6,621 nucleotides of DNA from an uncultured Holdemanella sp. (GCF_934772795.1 NZ_CAKVMR010000091.1:1-6621); one strand, 5' to 3'; shown: positions 1 through 6,561, counted from the stretch's first letter. Notes: a model not told the origin generated them from the letters alone. Translations and numbers: made by a program.

Positions 1-78
1 ATCAGTATCACAATGAACTGGTATGCTCATGCGTCCATAGATACCGCAAAATCAGAGGTTCAGCGTCTAATCGCATAG
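1..78 (+). CDS. Tyrosine recombinase / phage-type integrase, C-terminal end only (5' part outside the window)
   Basis: Frame 1 is open from the first base and ends at TAG (76-78). It gives 25 residues beginning ISITMNWYAHASIDTAK and ending EVQRLIA. This matches the extreme C-terminus of Tn916/lambda-type integrases, where a 'HSSIxITMxxYAH' segment carries the nucleophilic tyrosine. Here that residue is Tyr8 of the visible part, followed by Ala-His as in the family. The enzyme cuts and joins DNA through a covalent tyrosine linkage to integrate and excise mobile elements. The Arg-His-Arg residues of the active site would lie upstream, outside the window, so intactness cannot be judged. In many integrative elements the int gene sits at one end with its 3' end facing the attachment site, so the element probably extends leftward. 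The fragment is too short to name a subfamily. Confidence 0.85.
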   Translation: MSITMNWYAHASIDTAKSEVQRLIA

Positions 79-83
79 AAGTA

Positions 84-156
84 TTTACCACGATTTTAAC
101 CACGTTTGATAGCGAAAATATAAAAAGATAGACCTAGATATGTGAGGTTTACCACA
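84..156. repeat. Three ACCAC motifs after int, possible recombinase arm-binding sites
   Basis: Short similar motifs follow the integrase stop: TTTACCACG (84-92), TTTAACCACG (95-104) and TTTACCACA (148-156). The ACCAC cores start at 87, 99 and 151. Tn916-like and phage integrases bind short repeated arm sites close to element ends, so a role in recombination is a reasonable inference. In AT-rich DNA, 5-base cores can also recur by chance. Confidence 0.3.
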
Positions 157-224
157 AAAGCAAAATGCCCGTAGAGCCGATAAAATAAGGCTTTGCGGAC
201 ATTTGAGAAGATATAAAAAGATAG
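118..224. repeat. 14-bp direct repeat flanking the int-downstream hairpin
   Basis: ATATAAAAAGATAG occurs at 118-131 and again at 211-224, exactly 93 bases apart, on either side of the hairpin at 163-204. The second copy lies just before the point (about 236-250) where sequence shared with the right-hand toxin unit begins. It is therefore a candidate for the edge or core region of the integrated element. The other end of the element is outside the window, so an att duplication cannot be tested here. Confidence 0.4.
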
Positions 225-316
225 TCAAAAAGGCATATATAATTTATGTTAATTTTTAGTAATTCAACTAAAGCCAAGATAGTCATGGCAACATCAATGT
301 ACAGATAAATATACAT
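149..316 (-). pseudogene. Decayed copy of the small toxin-like peptide (relic)
   Basis: Starting at the ATG at 316, the first 22 codons read MYIYLYIDVAMTILALVELL then KI. They match the intact copy at 602-703 except for one Ile/Val change and one silent change. After that the frame departs: aligned DNA shows an extra base near 250, and the reading runs on through unrelated sequence, including the hairpin at 163-204, to a stop at 149 (55 codons in all). The ribosome site is weakened from AGGAGG to AAGGACG, the leader CCTCTG block is lost, no good -10 is found upstream, and no bidirectional terminator follows. I read this as a duplicated toxin gene no longer under selection. A longer upstream ATG at 358 keeps the frame open but has no ribosome site and lies in the untranslated leader of the intact copy. 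Confidence 0.6.
163..204. terminator. Long stem-loop downstream of int, possible terminator
   Basis: Bases 163-178 pair with 189-204 in 15 of 16 positions, including two G-T wobbles, with one C-A mismatch (168/199) and a 10-base AT-rich loop (179-188). On the + strand no T-run follows, so it would be a poor intrinsic terminator for int. On the - strand the stem is followed by TTTTGCTTTTG-like sequence, so it could stop transcripts coming from the toxin relic. It might also be a structural part of the element end. Confidence 0.45.
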
Positions 317-478
317 AAAACACGTCCTTGTGCAAAATCGGAATCTTTGCCAACTCAAGATATCATCCTATTTTTTCAAAGATAGCCACCGCTACTTCAG
401 TAGCAAGTTTAAGTATTTTGAGCACAAAAACATCTATCTCATTTAATCTAAAACGCCTTATTTCCGTTGAATTACATA
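251..478. repeat. Tandem unit, left copy (relic)
   Basis: 251-369 aligns with 638-755 with about nine substitutions and one single-base indel in roughly 118 positions. A second conserved block, 451-478, matches 871-899. Between the blocks the left copy is about 40 bases shorter, and the missing segment includes the -10 box of the right copy. Similarity fades leftward at about 236-250, next to the integrase end. Confidence 0.85.
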
Positions 479-487
479 AGGTTAGCC

Positions 488-516
488 TTGACTTTTACAT
501 ATATCAAGTGTTTAAT
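488..516 (+). promoter_or_regulatory. Promoter of the candidate antitoxin RNA
   Basis: TTGACT (488-493) is separated by 17 bases from TTTAAT (511-516), a near-consensus sigma-A promoter. A TG at 509-510 may add extended -10 character to an overlapping TTAATA. A start near 523 is predicted. No ribosome site or convincing frame follows, but a strong hairpin terminator does, which fits a small RNA gene. Confidence 0.6.
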
Positions 517-522
517 ATTCAT

Positions 523-613
523 ACAGAAAGACTACTGGATACAGTGGTTCCTCTGAATTTTTTAGTATAAAGACACTAGTAATCCGTTGGGTTTGGGTGA
601 ACTAGTGTCTTTT
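523..613 (+). ncRNA. Candidate antisense (antitoxin) small RNA of about 90 nt
   Basis: The predicted transcript begins about 7 bases after the -10 at 511-516 and ends in the hairpin at 569-612 followed by a T-rich tract. It contains a 5' hairpin in which CTACTG (532-537) pairs with CAGTGG (541-546) around a GATA loop, then CCTCTGAAT (550-558), then the terminator. The terminator segment is fully complementary to the 3' end of the toxin mRNA, which is transcribed from the opposite strand. UCCUCU within the small RNA could also pair with the AGGAGG ribosome site of the toxin (six pairs, one wobble). This layout resembles txpA/RatA and the Fst/par loci, in which a short RNA converging on a toxin gene blocks its expression. 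Function is inferred from position and complementarity only. Confidence 0.5.
569..612. terminator. Shared bidirectional terminator between antitoxin RNA and toxin mRNA
   Basis: AAAGACACTAGT (569-580) and ACTAGTGTCTTT (601-612) form a perfect 12-bp inverted repeat around a 20-base loop containing TTGGGTTTGGGTGA. On the + strand it is followed by TTTTACATTTTT, a good termination tract. On the - strand the T-run is short (TCTTTAT), so termination of the toxin mRNA may be leaky. The toxin stop codon lies inside the stem. Confidence 0.8.
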
Positions 614-703
614 ACATTTTTCTACGATAATCAATGTGATTTTTAGTAATTCAACTAAAGCCAAGATAGTCATGGCAACATCAACGTACAGATAAATATA
701 CAT
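602..703 (-). CDS. Small hydrophobic peptide, candidate type I toxin (33 aa)
   Basis: The ATG at 703 is preceded by AGGAGG (712-717) with an 8-base gap, an almost ideal start. The frame encodes 33 residues: it begins MYIYLYVDVAMTILALVELL, continues KITLIIVEK and ends CKRH. The peptide is one probable membrane helix or amphipathic helix (about residues 3-27) with isolated acidic residues (Asp8, Glu18) and a basic tail, typical in style for small membrane-acting toxins of type I systems such as Fst, TxpA or TisB. I do not recognise a specific family. Between this copy and the relic, 22 shared codons differ at only two bases, while the 50-odd bases upstream differ at about eight, which suggests the protein sequence was constrained. 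The stop TAG lies within the shared terminator stem. The convergent small RNA at 523-613 would be the antitoxin. It could instead be a harmless small membrane peptide. Confidence 0.6.
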   Translation of the reverse strand: MYIYLYVDVAMTILALVELLKITLIIVEKCKRH

Positions 704-899
704 AAACACGTCCTCCTACAAAATCGGAATCTTAGACAACTCAAGATATAATCCTTTTTATTCAGAGGGTTCACCGTTACTACATCCAGTAGCCAATTTC
801 TATTATAAATGTTCAATGTGAAAACAATATTAACTCCAAGCATTTTGTTGCGAATGATCCTATCTTGTCTAAATCGCCTTATTTTCATCGAATTAGATA
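638..899. repeat. Tandem unit, right copy (apparently intact)
   Basis: This is the direct-repeat partner of 251-478, in the same orientation. It carries the toxin-like reading frame, a strong ribosome site, the mRNA leader, a -10 box and a conserved upstream block (871-899) whose role I cannot name. That block lies about 75-100 bases upstream of the predicted transcript start. Its conservation in the decayed copy argues that it belongs to the unit. Confidence 0.85.
704..807 (-). promoter_or_regulatory. Toxin promoter -10, structured leader and strong ribosome site
   Basis: A perfect TATAAT lies at 802-807 (- strand), but no good -35 is seen at normal spacing. The start is predicted near 796, giving a leader of about 92 nt. 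The leader carries a 5' hairpin, CTAC-TGGAT-GTAG (780-792), then CCTCTGAAT (760-768), then AGGAGG (712-717). CCUCU could pair with GGAGG in cis and hide the ribosome site, a common feature of type I toxin mRNAs. The pairing is inferred by eye, not folded. Confidence 0.5.
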
Positions 900-953
900 T
901 GATTTTAACATCTAAACTAACACAAAATCAATCATTTACACAACATAAGATAA

Positions 954-979
954 AAGAACCCTCAACTAAGAGGATCCTT
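954..979 (-). terminator. Rho-independent terminator of the histidine kinase gene
   Basis: On the - strand AAGGATCCTC (970-979) pairs with GAGGGTTCTT (954-963) over 10 positions with two wobbles and a 6-base loop, followed by TTTATCTT. The stop codon of the kinase (962-964) lies inside this structure. The 54 bases between it and the repeat unit at 899 hold nothing I can identify. Confidence 0.75.
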
Positions 980-2998
980 CTTACTTAATACATGTTTTAA
1001 TACTTCTTCCATCTTTTGAAAGTCGATTGGTTTCGTTATATAATCATTCATCTGTACATCAAATGCTTTTTTCTTATCTTCCTCAAACGCATTGGCAGAC
1101 ATAGCTATAATAGGTATATTGGTCTTTTCAGGTTCAGATAGATGGCGAATGCAATGTGTGGCCTTAAAGCCATCCATATTCGGCATTTGAATATCCATTA
1201 AAATCAAATCATAGGTATTGCTAGGTTGATGTTGGATTTCATTTACACAAAGAATTCCATCTTCTACAGCTTTTACTTCAAAACCCATTTCCGTAAGAAT
1301 CGTTGTCGTAATTTCTGCATTTAATGCATTATCTTCCGCCAACAAAATTCTTTTGCCTTTAAATTCAATATCACACTCATTATGAGATTCGATATTTCGA
1401 TTTGTATATTCTTGATCAGCTATTTTATGTGGAATGGTAATTGTAAAAATACTGCCCTTACCAAGTTCACTTTCTACTTCAATACTTCCATCCATTAGAT
1501 CCACAAAGTTTTTAACGATGGCCATACCCAAGCCTGTACCAGGAATCTTAGACATGGTTGTATTTCTTTCTCTTGTAAATAACTCAAATAATGATGGCAA
1601 GAAATCTTCACTCATTCCAATACCCGTATCCGTAATTTTTGTTTGAATTAACGTATAACCTTCTCTATCACAAGGAAGTTCCTTAACATCAATGGTTACC
1701 GTACCTTCTTCAGGCGTATATTTAATCGCATTACTAATTAGATTGGATAGAATCTCCTGCATCTTAGTCGTATCCACCATAATATTCTTGTGTTGAACAC
1801 GAATATTTCTATTCAATTCAATATGTTTCTTTGAAGCCTCGGCTTCAAAAGCACCACAAACAAGTTGAGAAACATTACCAACCACATCATAGTTTTCATC
1901 CAATTCCATTTTACCACTTTCAACACGAGCCATATCCAACACATTATTGATAATCGAAAGTAATAATTGACTGGATTGTTCAATCATTTCTTGATAATGA
2001 ACTAGCTTAGGATCACTCAATTCCTTCTTCATTAATTGCGAATACCCTAAAATCGCATTCATTGGCGTACGAATATCATGCGACATATTAAACAAGAACA
2101 TGGATTTGGCTTCATTTGCCTTTTCTGCTTTGATCTTTGCTTGTCGTAAAGCCTCTTCTTGTTCTAATTCACGTTTCTTTTCTTCAGTAAAATCACGAAT
2201 CGCAATTAAGATACTAACCACATTACCAAACTCATCAACCTTTTGTGGAACAACCATCGCTAGCATCCATACTCCATCTATTCTATCAAACGAATATGAC
2301 AATGAATTTCTACCCTCAAGACGTTTTGCGATAGTATCAAAATCAAAGAATTCTACAGTTGATGCTCTATAATCTTTCGCAATCAATCGATTGATTAAAT
2401 CAATCACTCCATTTATATCTACTTTATTCACATTCAATTTAGGATCATATTCTCTACTTTTCTTGATCAATTCCACTTCTTTGGAAATCAAATCAATTAC
2501 GGAAATATAAGAATAAGCAGCACCCAACGCCTCTACTTCATGACGAGCCTGTTGTACTTGTCTTCCTAAAGCAATTGGAAATTCTTCATTTTCCATTTGT
2601 TGCTTATCCGGCATTGAATGATGAATATGAAGCACTTTCCATTGATTATTCTGTATTCCATAAACAATTGTAAAACGAGAGTCCATATGCATGATGGTAA
2701 CTTCATTTTCGAAAATACCATAGATTTGAACAGAGCCATACACAAAGACACATTGATCATCCACTATATGTTCTTCAGCATCAAAATCTTTAAACTCAAA
2801 ACGAATATCCTTTCTTTTCTCTACATCAAATTTGAATGCAGACAAAAAATGATCCATATTACTAAAGAACTCTTGTTTTCCCGTACCAATAATACTCGCA
2901 TTGGAATCTAAAAAATCCTGAATCGCAACATCACTCAACGTATCCGATCCTAAATATGTTTCTAACAATTGTTTGGTAAGTAACTTAAAATCCATCAT
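962..2998 (-). CDS. Soluble hybrid sensor histidine kinase with NTF2-like and PAS-like input and a C-terminal receiver domain
   Basis: This is a 678-residue protein when started at the ATG at 2998. An NTF2/SnoaL-like domain (about 15-130, ending in QNNQWKVLHIHHSMPD) is followed by a PAS-like segment (about 150-275, ending IRDFTEEKK). A coiled-coil linker leads to HisKA with the phospho-acceptor His307 in SHDIRTPMN. HATPase_c follows, with N-box NLISNAIKY (Asn423), G1 DTGIGM (457-462) and G2 GTGLGM (487-492). The receiver domain has acidic Glu555/Asp556, phospho-acceptor Asp602 (LMDIQMPNMDG), Ser634 and Lys656 (TKP). All key residues are present. No membrane segment is seen, so it senses a cytoplasmic signal. 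It autophosphorylates and passes phosphate to its own receiver; an Hpt partner or output protein is not in the window. GTG at 3049 would add 17 residues, but it abuts the -10 box, whereas ATG 2998 has GGAG 8 bases upstream. The ligand is unknown. Confidence 0.92.
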   Translation of the reverse strand: MMDFKLLTKQLLETYLGSDTLSDVAIQDFLDSNASIIGTGKQEFFSNMDHFLSAFKFDVEKRKDIRFEFKDFDAEEHIVDDQCVFVYGSVQIYGIFENEVTIMHMDSRFTIVYGIQNNQWKVLHIHHSMPDKQQMENEEFPIALGRQVQQARHEVEALGAAYSYISVIDLISKEVELIKKSREYDPKLNVNKVDINGVIDLINRLIAKDYRASTVEFFDFDTIAKRLEGRNSLSYSFDRIDGVWMLAMVVPQKVDEFGNVVSILIAIRDFTEEKKRELEQEEALRQAKIKAEKANEAKSMFLFNMSHDIRTPMNAILGYSQLMKKELSDPKLVHYQEMIEQSSQLLLSIINNVLDMARVESGKMELDENYDVVGNVSQLVCGAFEAEASKKHIELNRNIRVQHKNIMVDTTKMQEILSNLISNAIKYTPEEGTVTIDVKELPCDREGYTLIQTKITDTGIGMSEDFLPSLFELFTRERNTTMSKIPGTGLGMAIVKNFVDLMDGSIEVESELGKGSIFTITIPHKIADQEYTNRNIESHNECDIEFKGKRILLAEDNALNAEITTTILTEMGFEVKAVEDGILCVNEIQHQPSNTYDLILMDIQMPNMDGFKATHCIRHLSEPEKTNIPIIAMSANAFEEDKKKAFDVQMNDYITKPIDFQKMEEVLKHVLSKKDPLS

Positions 2999-3006
2999 AC
3001 AACTAA

Positions 3007-3077
3007 CTCCATTAAACAAAAAGGCATCATCCAAATCAGACAATGCCACATTATATTATCCCTAACTGATTTGAAAA
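3007..3077 (-). promoter_or_regulatory. Kinase promoter and ribosome site that decide the start codon
   Basis: A perfect TATAAT lies at 3050-3055 with TTTTCA (4 of 6 to consensus) at 3072-3077, spacing 16. Transcription would begin near 3043, inside the upstream GTG-started extension, so translation must start later. GGAG (3007-3010) is 8 bases before the ATG at 2998. This supports the 678-residue form. Confidence 0.5.
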
Positions 3078-3109
3078 GATATATCATTACCTATATGATA
3101 CCATTAATT

Positions 3110-3228
3110 TCAGCCAATGTTATCATTAATTTCATCTAATTTATCAAATATATCCTCAAGTGAACCATCACAAATCGTTTTGTAGGTCCGCTTATATATT
3201 GAATAAATTGAATTTCTTGCCCTTTCAT
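3110..3228 (-). pseudogene. Scar of a DUF262 (GmrSD-like) gene: N-terminus fused out of frame to an unrelated tail
   Basis: A GGAGGGG ribosome site (3234-3240) stands 5 bases before an ATG at 3228, 33 bases after the hsdR stop, which is operon spacing. The frame starts MKGQEIQFIQYISGPTKRFV, which resembles the N-terminus of DUF262 proteins (typically MKGQE...RFxIPVYQRNYxW). It then loses similarity before the IPxYQRxYxW motif and stops at 3136 after 30 residues. From about 3175 another frame reads TICDGSLEDIFDKLDEINDN and ends at a TGA at 3110, looking like the acidic tail of a protein. The simplest reading is a large internal deletion, perhaps with both ends from one gene. DUF262 proteins include the nucleotide-dependent GmrSD enzyme against modified DNA and often sit in restriction loci. 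The N-terminal match is from memory, not alignment. Confidence 0.6.
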
Positions 3229-3261
3229 TGCTACCCCTCCTATAAAGCCATGTAATTAACA

Positions 3262-6200
3262 CTAATTATAATTCGCATTGTTATTAATATTATCAATAAC
3301 GCTCTTGATTTCCATCCAAGTTTGAATGTCATTGCCAAACAAATCAGCAACTGAACCTTTATCCGTAAATGGAGACTGTTGTAAAACACTCATGTCTTTC
3401 ATTAAACCATTTCTTACCATATATTCTACAATTTGGTTCACGAAATAGATCTGTTCAGAATTAAGATTTCTTTCATCTAAATATTTAGAGAAAGCATCCT
3501 TGGCAGCATTCATATCCAAACCAACAATTTCTCGAACAAATTCCCCAATCGGCTTTTCCCCTACTTCTGAGTAATAATCTTTCTTAGTACCCAATTCTTT
3601 CCATAAAATATTTTCTAAAGAAACTAAATCTGTATTATTTAACGGTTTATTCTCTTTGATTTTCAAAATCACTGGATCATCTTTTTGATGTTGGCGAATA
3701 TAGTATTCAATTTTAGATTTATAGTTCTTTAAATCATCATTCTCCAATTCTGAATCATTAAATTGAACATCTAAAATATCATCTTCAAAATTCGTTTCAT
3801 AAGATAATCCTTGTCTAGGAATATATTTGATTAAATCTCTTAATCGCAAACGAATCTTTTCAAATTCATCTATACCGCTATATTCCAAATAATTCGTATT
3901 TAAGATAGCATGAATAATTTCACTTTCCTTTTCAATTTCTGGAATATTCGACACTTTAGATAAACCTGTTACCTTTTTTAATAAATCTTTAATTCTACGC
4001 TTACTCTGTTTCTCGGCCAAATGAGCTAATTCAATACCATACATTAACGCATCAAATCGTACAGCACTTACTTCATCTTCATCAGGTAAGATTAGTGGTG
4101 CTAATTCTTGACGCACCATCAAACAATCTTCATATGTAAGCATTTGATAATGATCTGGATTCGAATATAGATCCACATATTTTAAATGTTGTCTAACATC
4201 AAAACGATTACGATCCAATTCTTTAACCTTACCAACCATATAATCAACAAGTTCTTTACGCCATTTTTTTAGTTCATCCGTTTGATAATTCAAAGCTTGT
4301 AATTTATAAGCTATCTCAAACTTCAACGCAAAAACAGCTCCCTGTACTGCAAGCATGTTCGGTGTTGCACTTCCAGTCTTCATTCTGAAAAATTCAAAAT
4401 TACCACAGAAATCAAAAATCAAGAACTTATCTTTATCTTTTCCATCTAAAAGTCCTGGACATAATCTTGTTCCACGACCAATCATTTGCCAGAATTTAGC
4501 CTTACTCATTACTTTTTTAAAGAAAATCAAATTCACACATTCAGGAACATCAATACCTGTGTCTAACATATCAACTGATATCGCAATTTGAGGTAATTTT
4601 CTAGGATCAGAAAACTGATCAATTAACGTCTGAGAATAGTTGATTTTATTATCAATGACTTCTGCATAACCTTTTAATTCAGGATAATCCTTATTAAAAA
4701 TTTCCAGTATGAGTTCTGCATGCTTATGATTCTTCGCAAAGATAATTGTTTTACCAATTTTTTGCCCATAATCAATACGAATACCATATTTAAATAAAGT
4801 TGCTAATACCTTACGCACAGTATCTTTATTAAAAACATATTGATTTATAGCTGAAGCACTAATCGCTTCAGGAACATTCCCCTCTTCATCGACAAATGTT
4901 TCCTCATACTCTTCTTTTTCATCATTATCCAATTCATCCCAATGAATTCCATTCTTCATAAATTCTGTAGAACATTCTATAGATTTGTAGTCAACTAAAA
5001 ATTCATCATTTACAGCCTGAGCCAATTCATACCCATATGTTGGAATTCCATTTTCTAATTCAAAAACCTCATATGTATTCTTATCAATCTCATCTTTAGG
5101 CGTTGCAGTTAAGCCAACTAAAGGAGCATCAAAATATGAAAATATATCTCTATATTTGTTATAAATAGATCTATGTGCTTCATCACAAATAATTAAATCG
5201 AAATGTCCGCAAGTAAATAATTTCTTGCCTTCATCCTTAATTGTATCAATACAGCCAATCATTGTTTGATAAGTCGAAAATACTGCATGAGCATTATAAT
5301 TTTCTTTATCTTCCACTAAATTGGTAGCTGAAAGATCCGGCAACAAATTCACAAAACTACGCTTAGCCTGTGTAACTAATGAGTTACGATCTGCCAAGAA
5401 TAAAATATTCTTAATCCAACCATTATTTAATAGCACATCTACCAAACTAATGACAGTTCTTGTTTTACCAGACCCAGTAGCCATAACTAATAAAGCCTTT
5501 CTTCTATTTCCTTTATCAAAGGCTTCACATACAGCACGAACTGCAGCTTCCTGATAATAACGACCAGCTATATTCTTATTAATCGCAATATAATTCAAAT
5601 GAGATTTTGTTCTTCTTAAATTGAAATACTTTTCTAAATCACGCTTTGAATAAATACTCGATACTCTTCTTTCAGGATAATCATTGTCTATTATACGAGT
5701 TTCAAATCCATTCGTAATGAAAATCACAGGTCTTCTTTTATATTTCTTCTCTAATAAATCTGCATATAATTTTGCCTGTTGTCTTCCCACTGCAGGATCT
5801 TTACAACTTCTCTTAGCCTCAATCACTGCTAACGGAATGTTCATATCATCATATAAAACATAATCTGCATAGCCAACTTCTGACTTATTAGGCATACCTT
5901 CAAGTTCAACTTCATTAATCCAATCTTTACCTTCAACCCATCCAGCATCCATCAGCATGGCATCAATATATAATTTACGTGTTTTAAACTCAGATAAATC
6001 TAATGGTTTTGCTACATATGTTTCTTGCTGTTGAACACGACGAGAACTCAACTCTTCTTTCAAAGATTTATTTTCCGCGATCAAAGCCTCTAAATCAACA
6101 TCTGGAACTGCTTTTACAGGAACCACTTCCTCTTGTTCCAATAAAGAGTCATCATATTCTCTTTCTTCGTAATTATCACCATAACAATACGCAATAAAAT

Positions 6201-6555
6201 CAGTAAAATAGAACAAGTTATGTAAACATATTTTCGCGATACTAGCCGTTTTAGTGGTTGCAGTATGAACCGCTTCATTCCCATATCGACGAATAAACTC
6301 AATTCGCTTCCAAATATCATCATCCATGATTGATTTAAAAGCTCGTGTATTCATTAATGTATGCAAATTATCCTGGTAAGGAATATCTAAATCTGCATCT
6401 ACTGAATACATCCATTTAATGCCTGCCTCTAGTGCACGTCTACAGTTGATAATACACGTACTAACATCAATCTTATACGTCTTCTCTGCAACAATAGCTA
6501 TATCTACAAAGCTATCAAAATCTTTTTCTTTCTTTAAATAATCGAAGTTAGTCAT
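3262..6555 (-). CDS. hsdR: Type I restriction endonuclease subunit R (DNA translocase/nuclease)
   Basis: This complete 1097-residue protein is the motor and nuclease of a type I restriction system. It pulls unmodified DNA using ATP and cuts far from the recognition site, in complex with HsdM and HsdS. A DUF4145 domain (about 5-125) and a short coiled coil (about 153-178) precede the PD-(D/E)XK nuclease, with Asp231 and the Glu246-x-Lys248 pair in LAVIEAKRS, plus a Q260xxxY264 motif. Helicase motifs follow: Walker A MATGSGKT (358-365), DEAH (458-461), TAT (483-485), DTGIDVPE (665-672) and QMIGRGTR (690-697). A helical EcoEI-type C-terminal region ends in an Asn-rich tail. No frameshift or missing catalytic residue is seen. 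The start ATG has GAGAGG 6 bases upstream. The other subunits are not in the window; only 66 bases upstream are visible. It may lie in an operon with the DUF262 remnant behind it. Confidence 0.96.
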   Translation of the reverse strand: MTNFDYLKKEKDFDSFVDIAIVAEKTYKIDVSTCIINCRRALEAGIKWMYSVDADLDIPYQDNLHTLMNTRAFKSIMDDDIWKRIEFIRRYGNEAVHTATTKTASIAKICLHNLFYFTDFIAYCYGDNYEEREYDDSLLEQEEVVPVKAVPDVDLEALIAENKSLKEELSSRRVQQQETYVAKPLDLSEFKTRKLYIDAMLMDAGWVEGKDWINEVELEGMPNKSEVGYADYVLYDDMNIPLAVIEAKRSCKDPAVGRQQAKLYADLLEKKYKRRPVIFITNGFETRIIDNDYPERRVSSIYSKRDLEKYFNLRRTKSHLNYIAINKNIAGRYYQEAAVRAVCEAFDKGNRRKALLVMATGSGKTRTVISLVDVLLNNGWIKNILFLADRNSLVTQAKRSFVNLLPDLSATNLVEDKENYNAHAVFSTYQTMIGCIDTIKDEGKKLFTCGHFDLIICDEAHRSIYNKYRDIFSYFDAPLVGLTATPKDEIDKNTYEVFELENGIPTYGYELAQAVNDEFLVDYKSIECSTEFMKNGIHWDELDNDEKEEYEETFVDEEGNVPEAISASAINQYVFNKDTVRKVLATLFKYGIRIDYGQKIGKTIIFAKNHKHAELILEIFNKDYPELKGYAEVIDNKINYSQTLIDQFSDPRKLPQIAISVDMLDTGIDVPECVNLIFFKKVMSKAKFWQMIGRGTRLCPGLLDGKDKDKFLIFDFCGNFEFFRMKTGSATPNMLAVQGAVFALKFEIAYKLQALNYQTDELKKWRKELVDYMVGKVKELDRNRFDVRQHLKYVDLYSNPDHYQMLTYEDCLMVRQELAPLILPDEDEVSAVRFDALMYGIELAHLAEKQSKRRIKDLLKKVTGLSKVSNIPEIEKESEIIHAILNTNYLEYSGIDEFEKIRLRLRDLIKYIPRQGLSYETNFEDDILDVQFNDSELENDDLKNYKSKIEYYIRQHQKDDPVILKIKENKPLNNTDLVSLENILWKELGTKKDYYSEVGEKPIGEFVREIVGLDMNAAKDAFSKYLDERNLNSEQIYFVNQIVEYMVRNGLMKDMSVLQQSPFTDKGSVADLFGNDIQTWMEIKSVIDNINNNANYN

Positions 6556-6561
6556 ATACTA

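Noticed and set aside
328..570. 80-codon + strand frame over the relic and the small RNA gene
   Set aside because: It has no ribosome site, runs antisense to the relic peptide, crosses the antitoxin promoter and ends in the terminator; its sequence is not protein-like.
670..888. 72-codon - strand frame over the toxin leader
   Set aside because: It overlaps the promoter, leader and start of the better-supported 33-residue frame in another phase, with no ribosome site. In the left copy the matching stretch is not kept in the same way.
79..961. CRISPR array or tRNA gene in the left intergenic region
   Set aside because: The repeats are two long diverged units, not regularly spaced short repeats, and no cloverleaf could be drawn.
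1434..2372. Plus-strand frames inside the kinase gene
   Set aside because: They are antisense shadows of a gene with complete kinase motifs, with no ribosome sites and no protein-like features.
3047..3049. GTG as the start of the histidine kinase
   Set aside because: It abuts the -10 box and would lie upstream of the predicted transcript start; ATG 2998 has a better-placed ribosome site.
3082..3100. TATCAT...ATGATA inverted repeat upstream of the kinase promoter, possible operator
   Set aside because: Only six AT-rich pairs with a 7-base loop, expected by chance at this composition.
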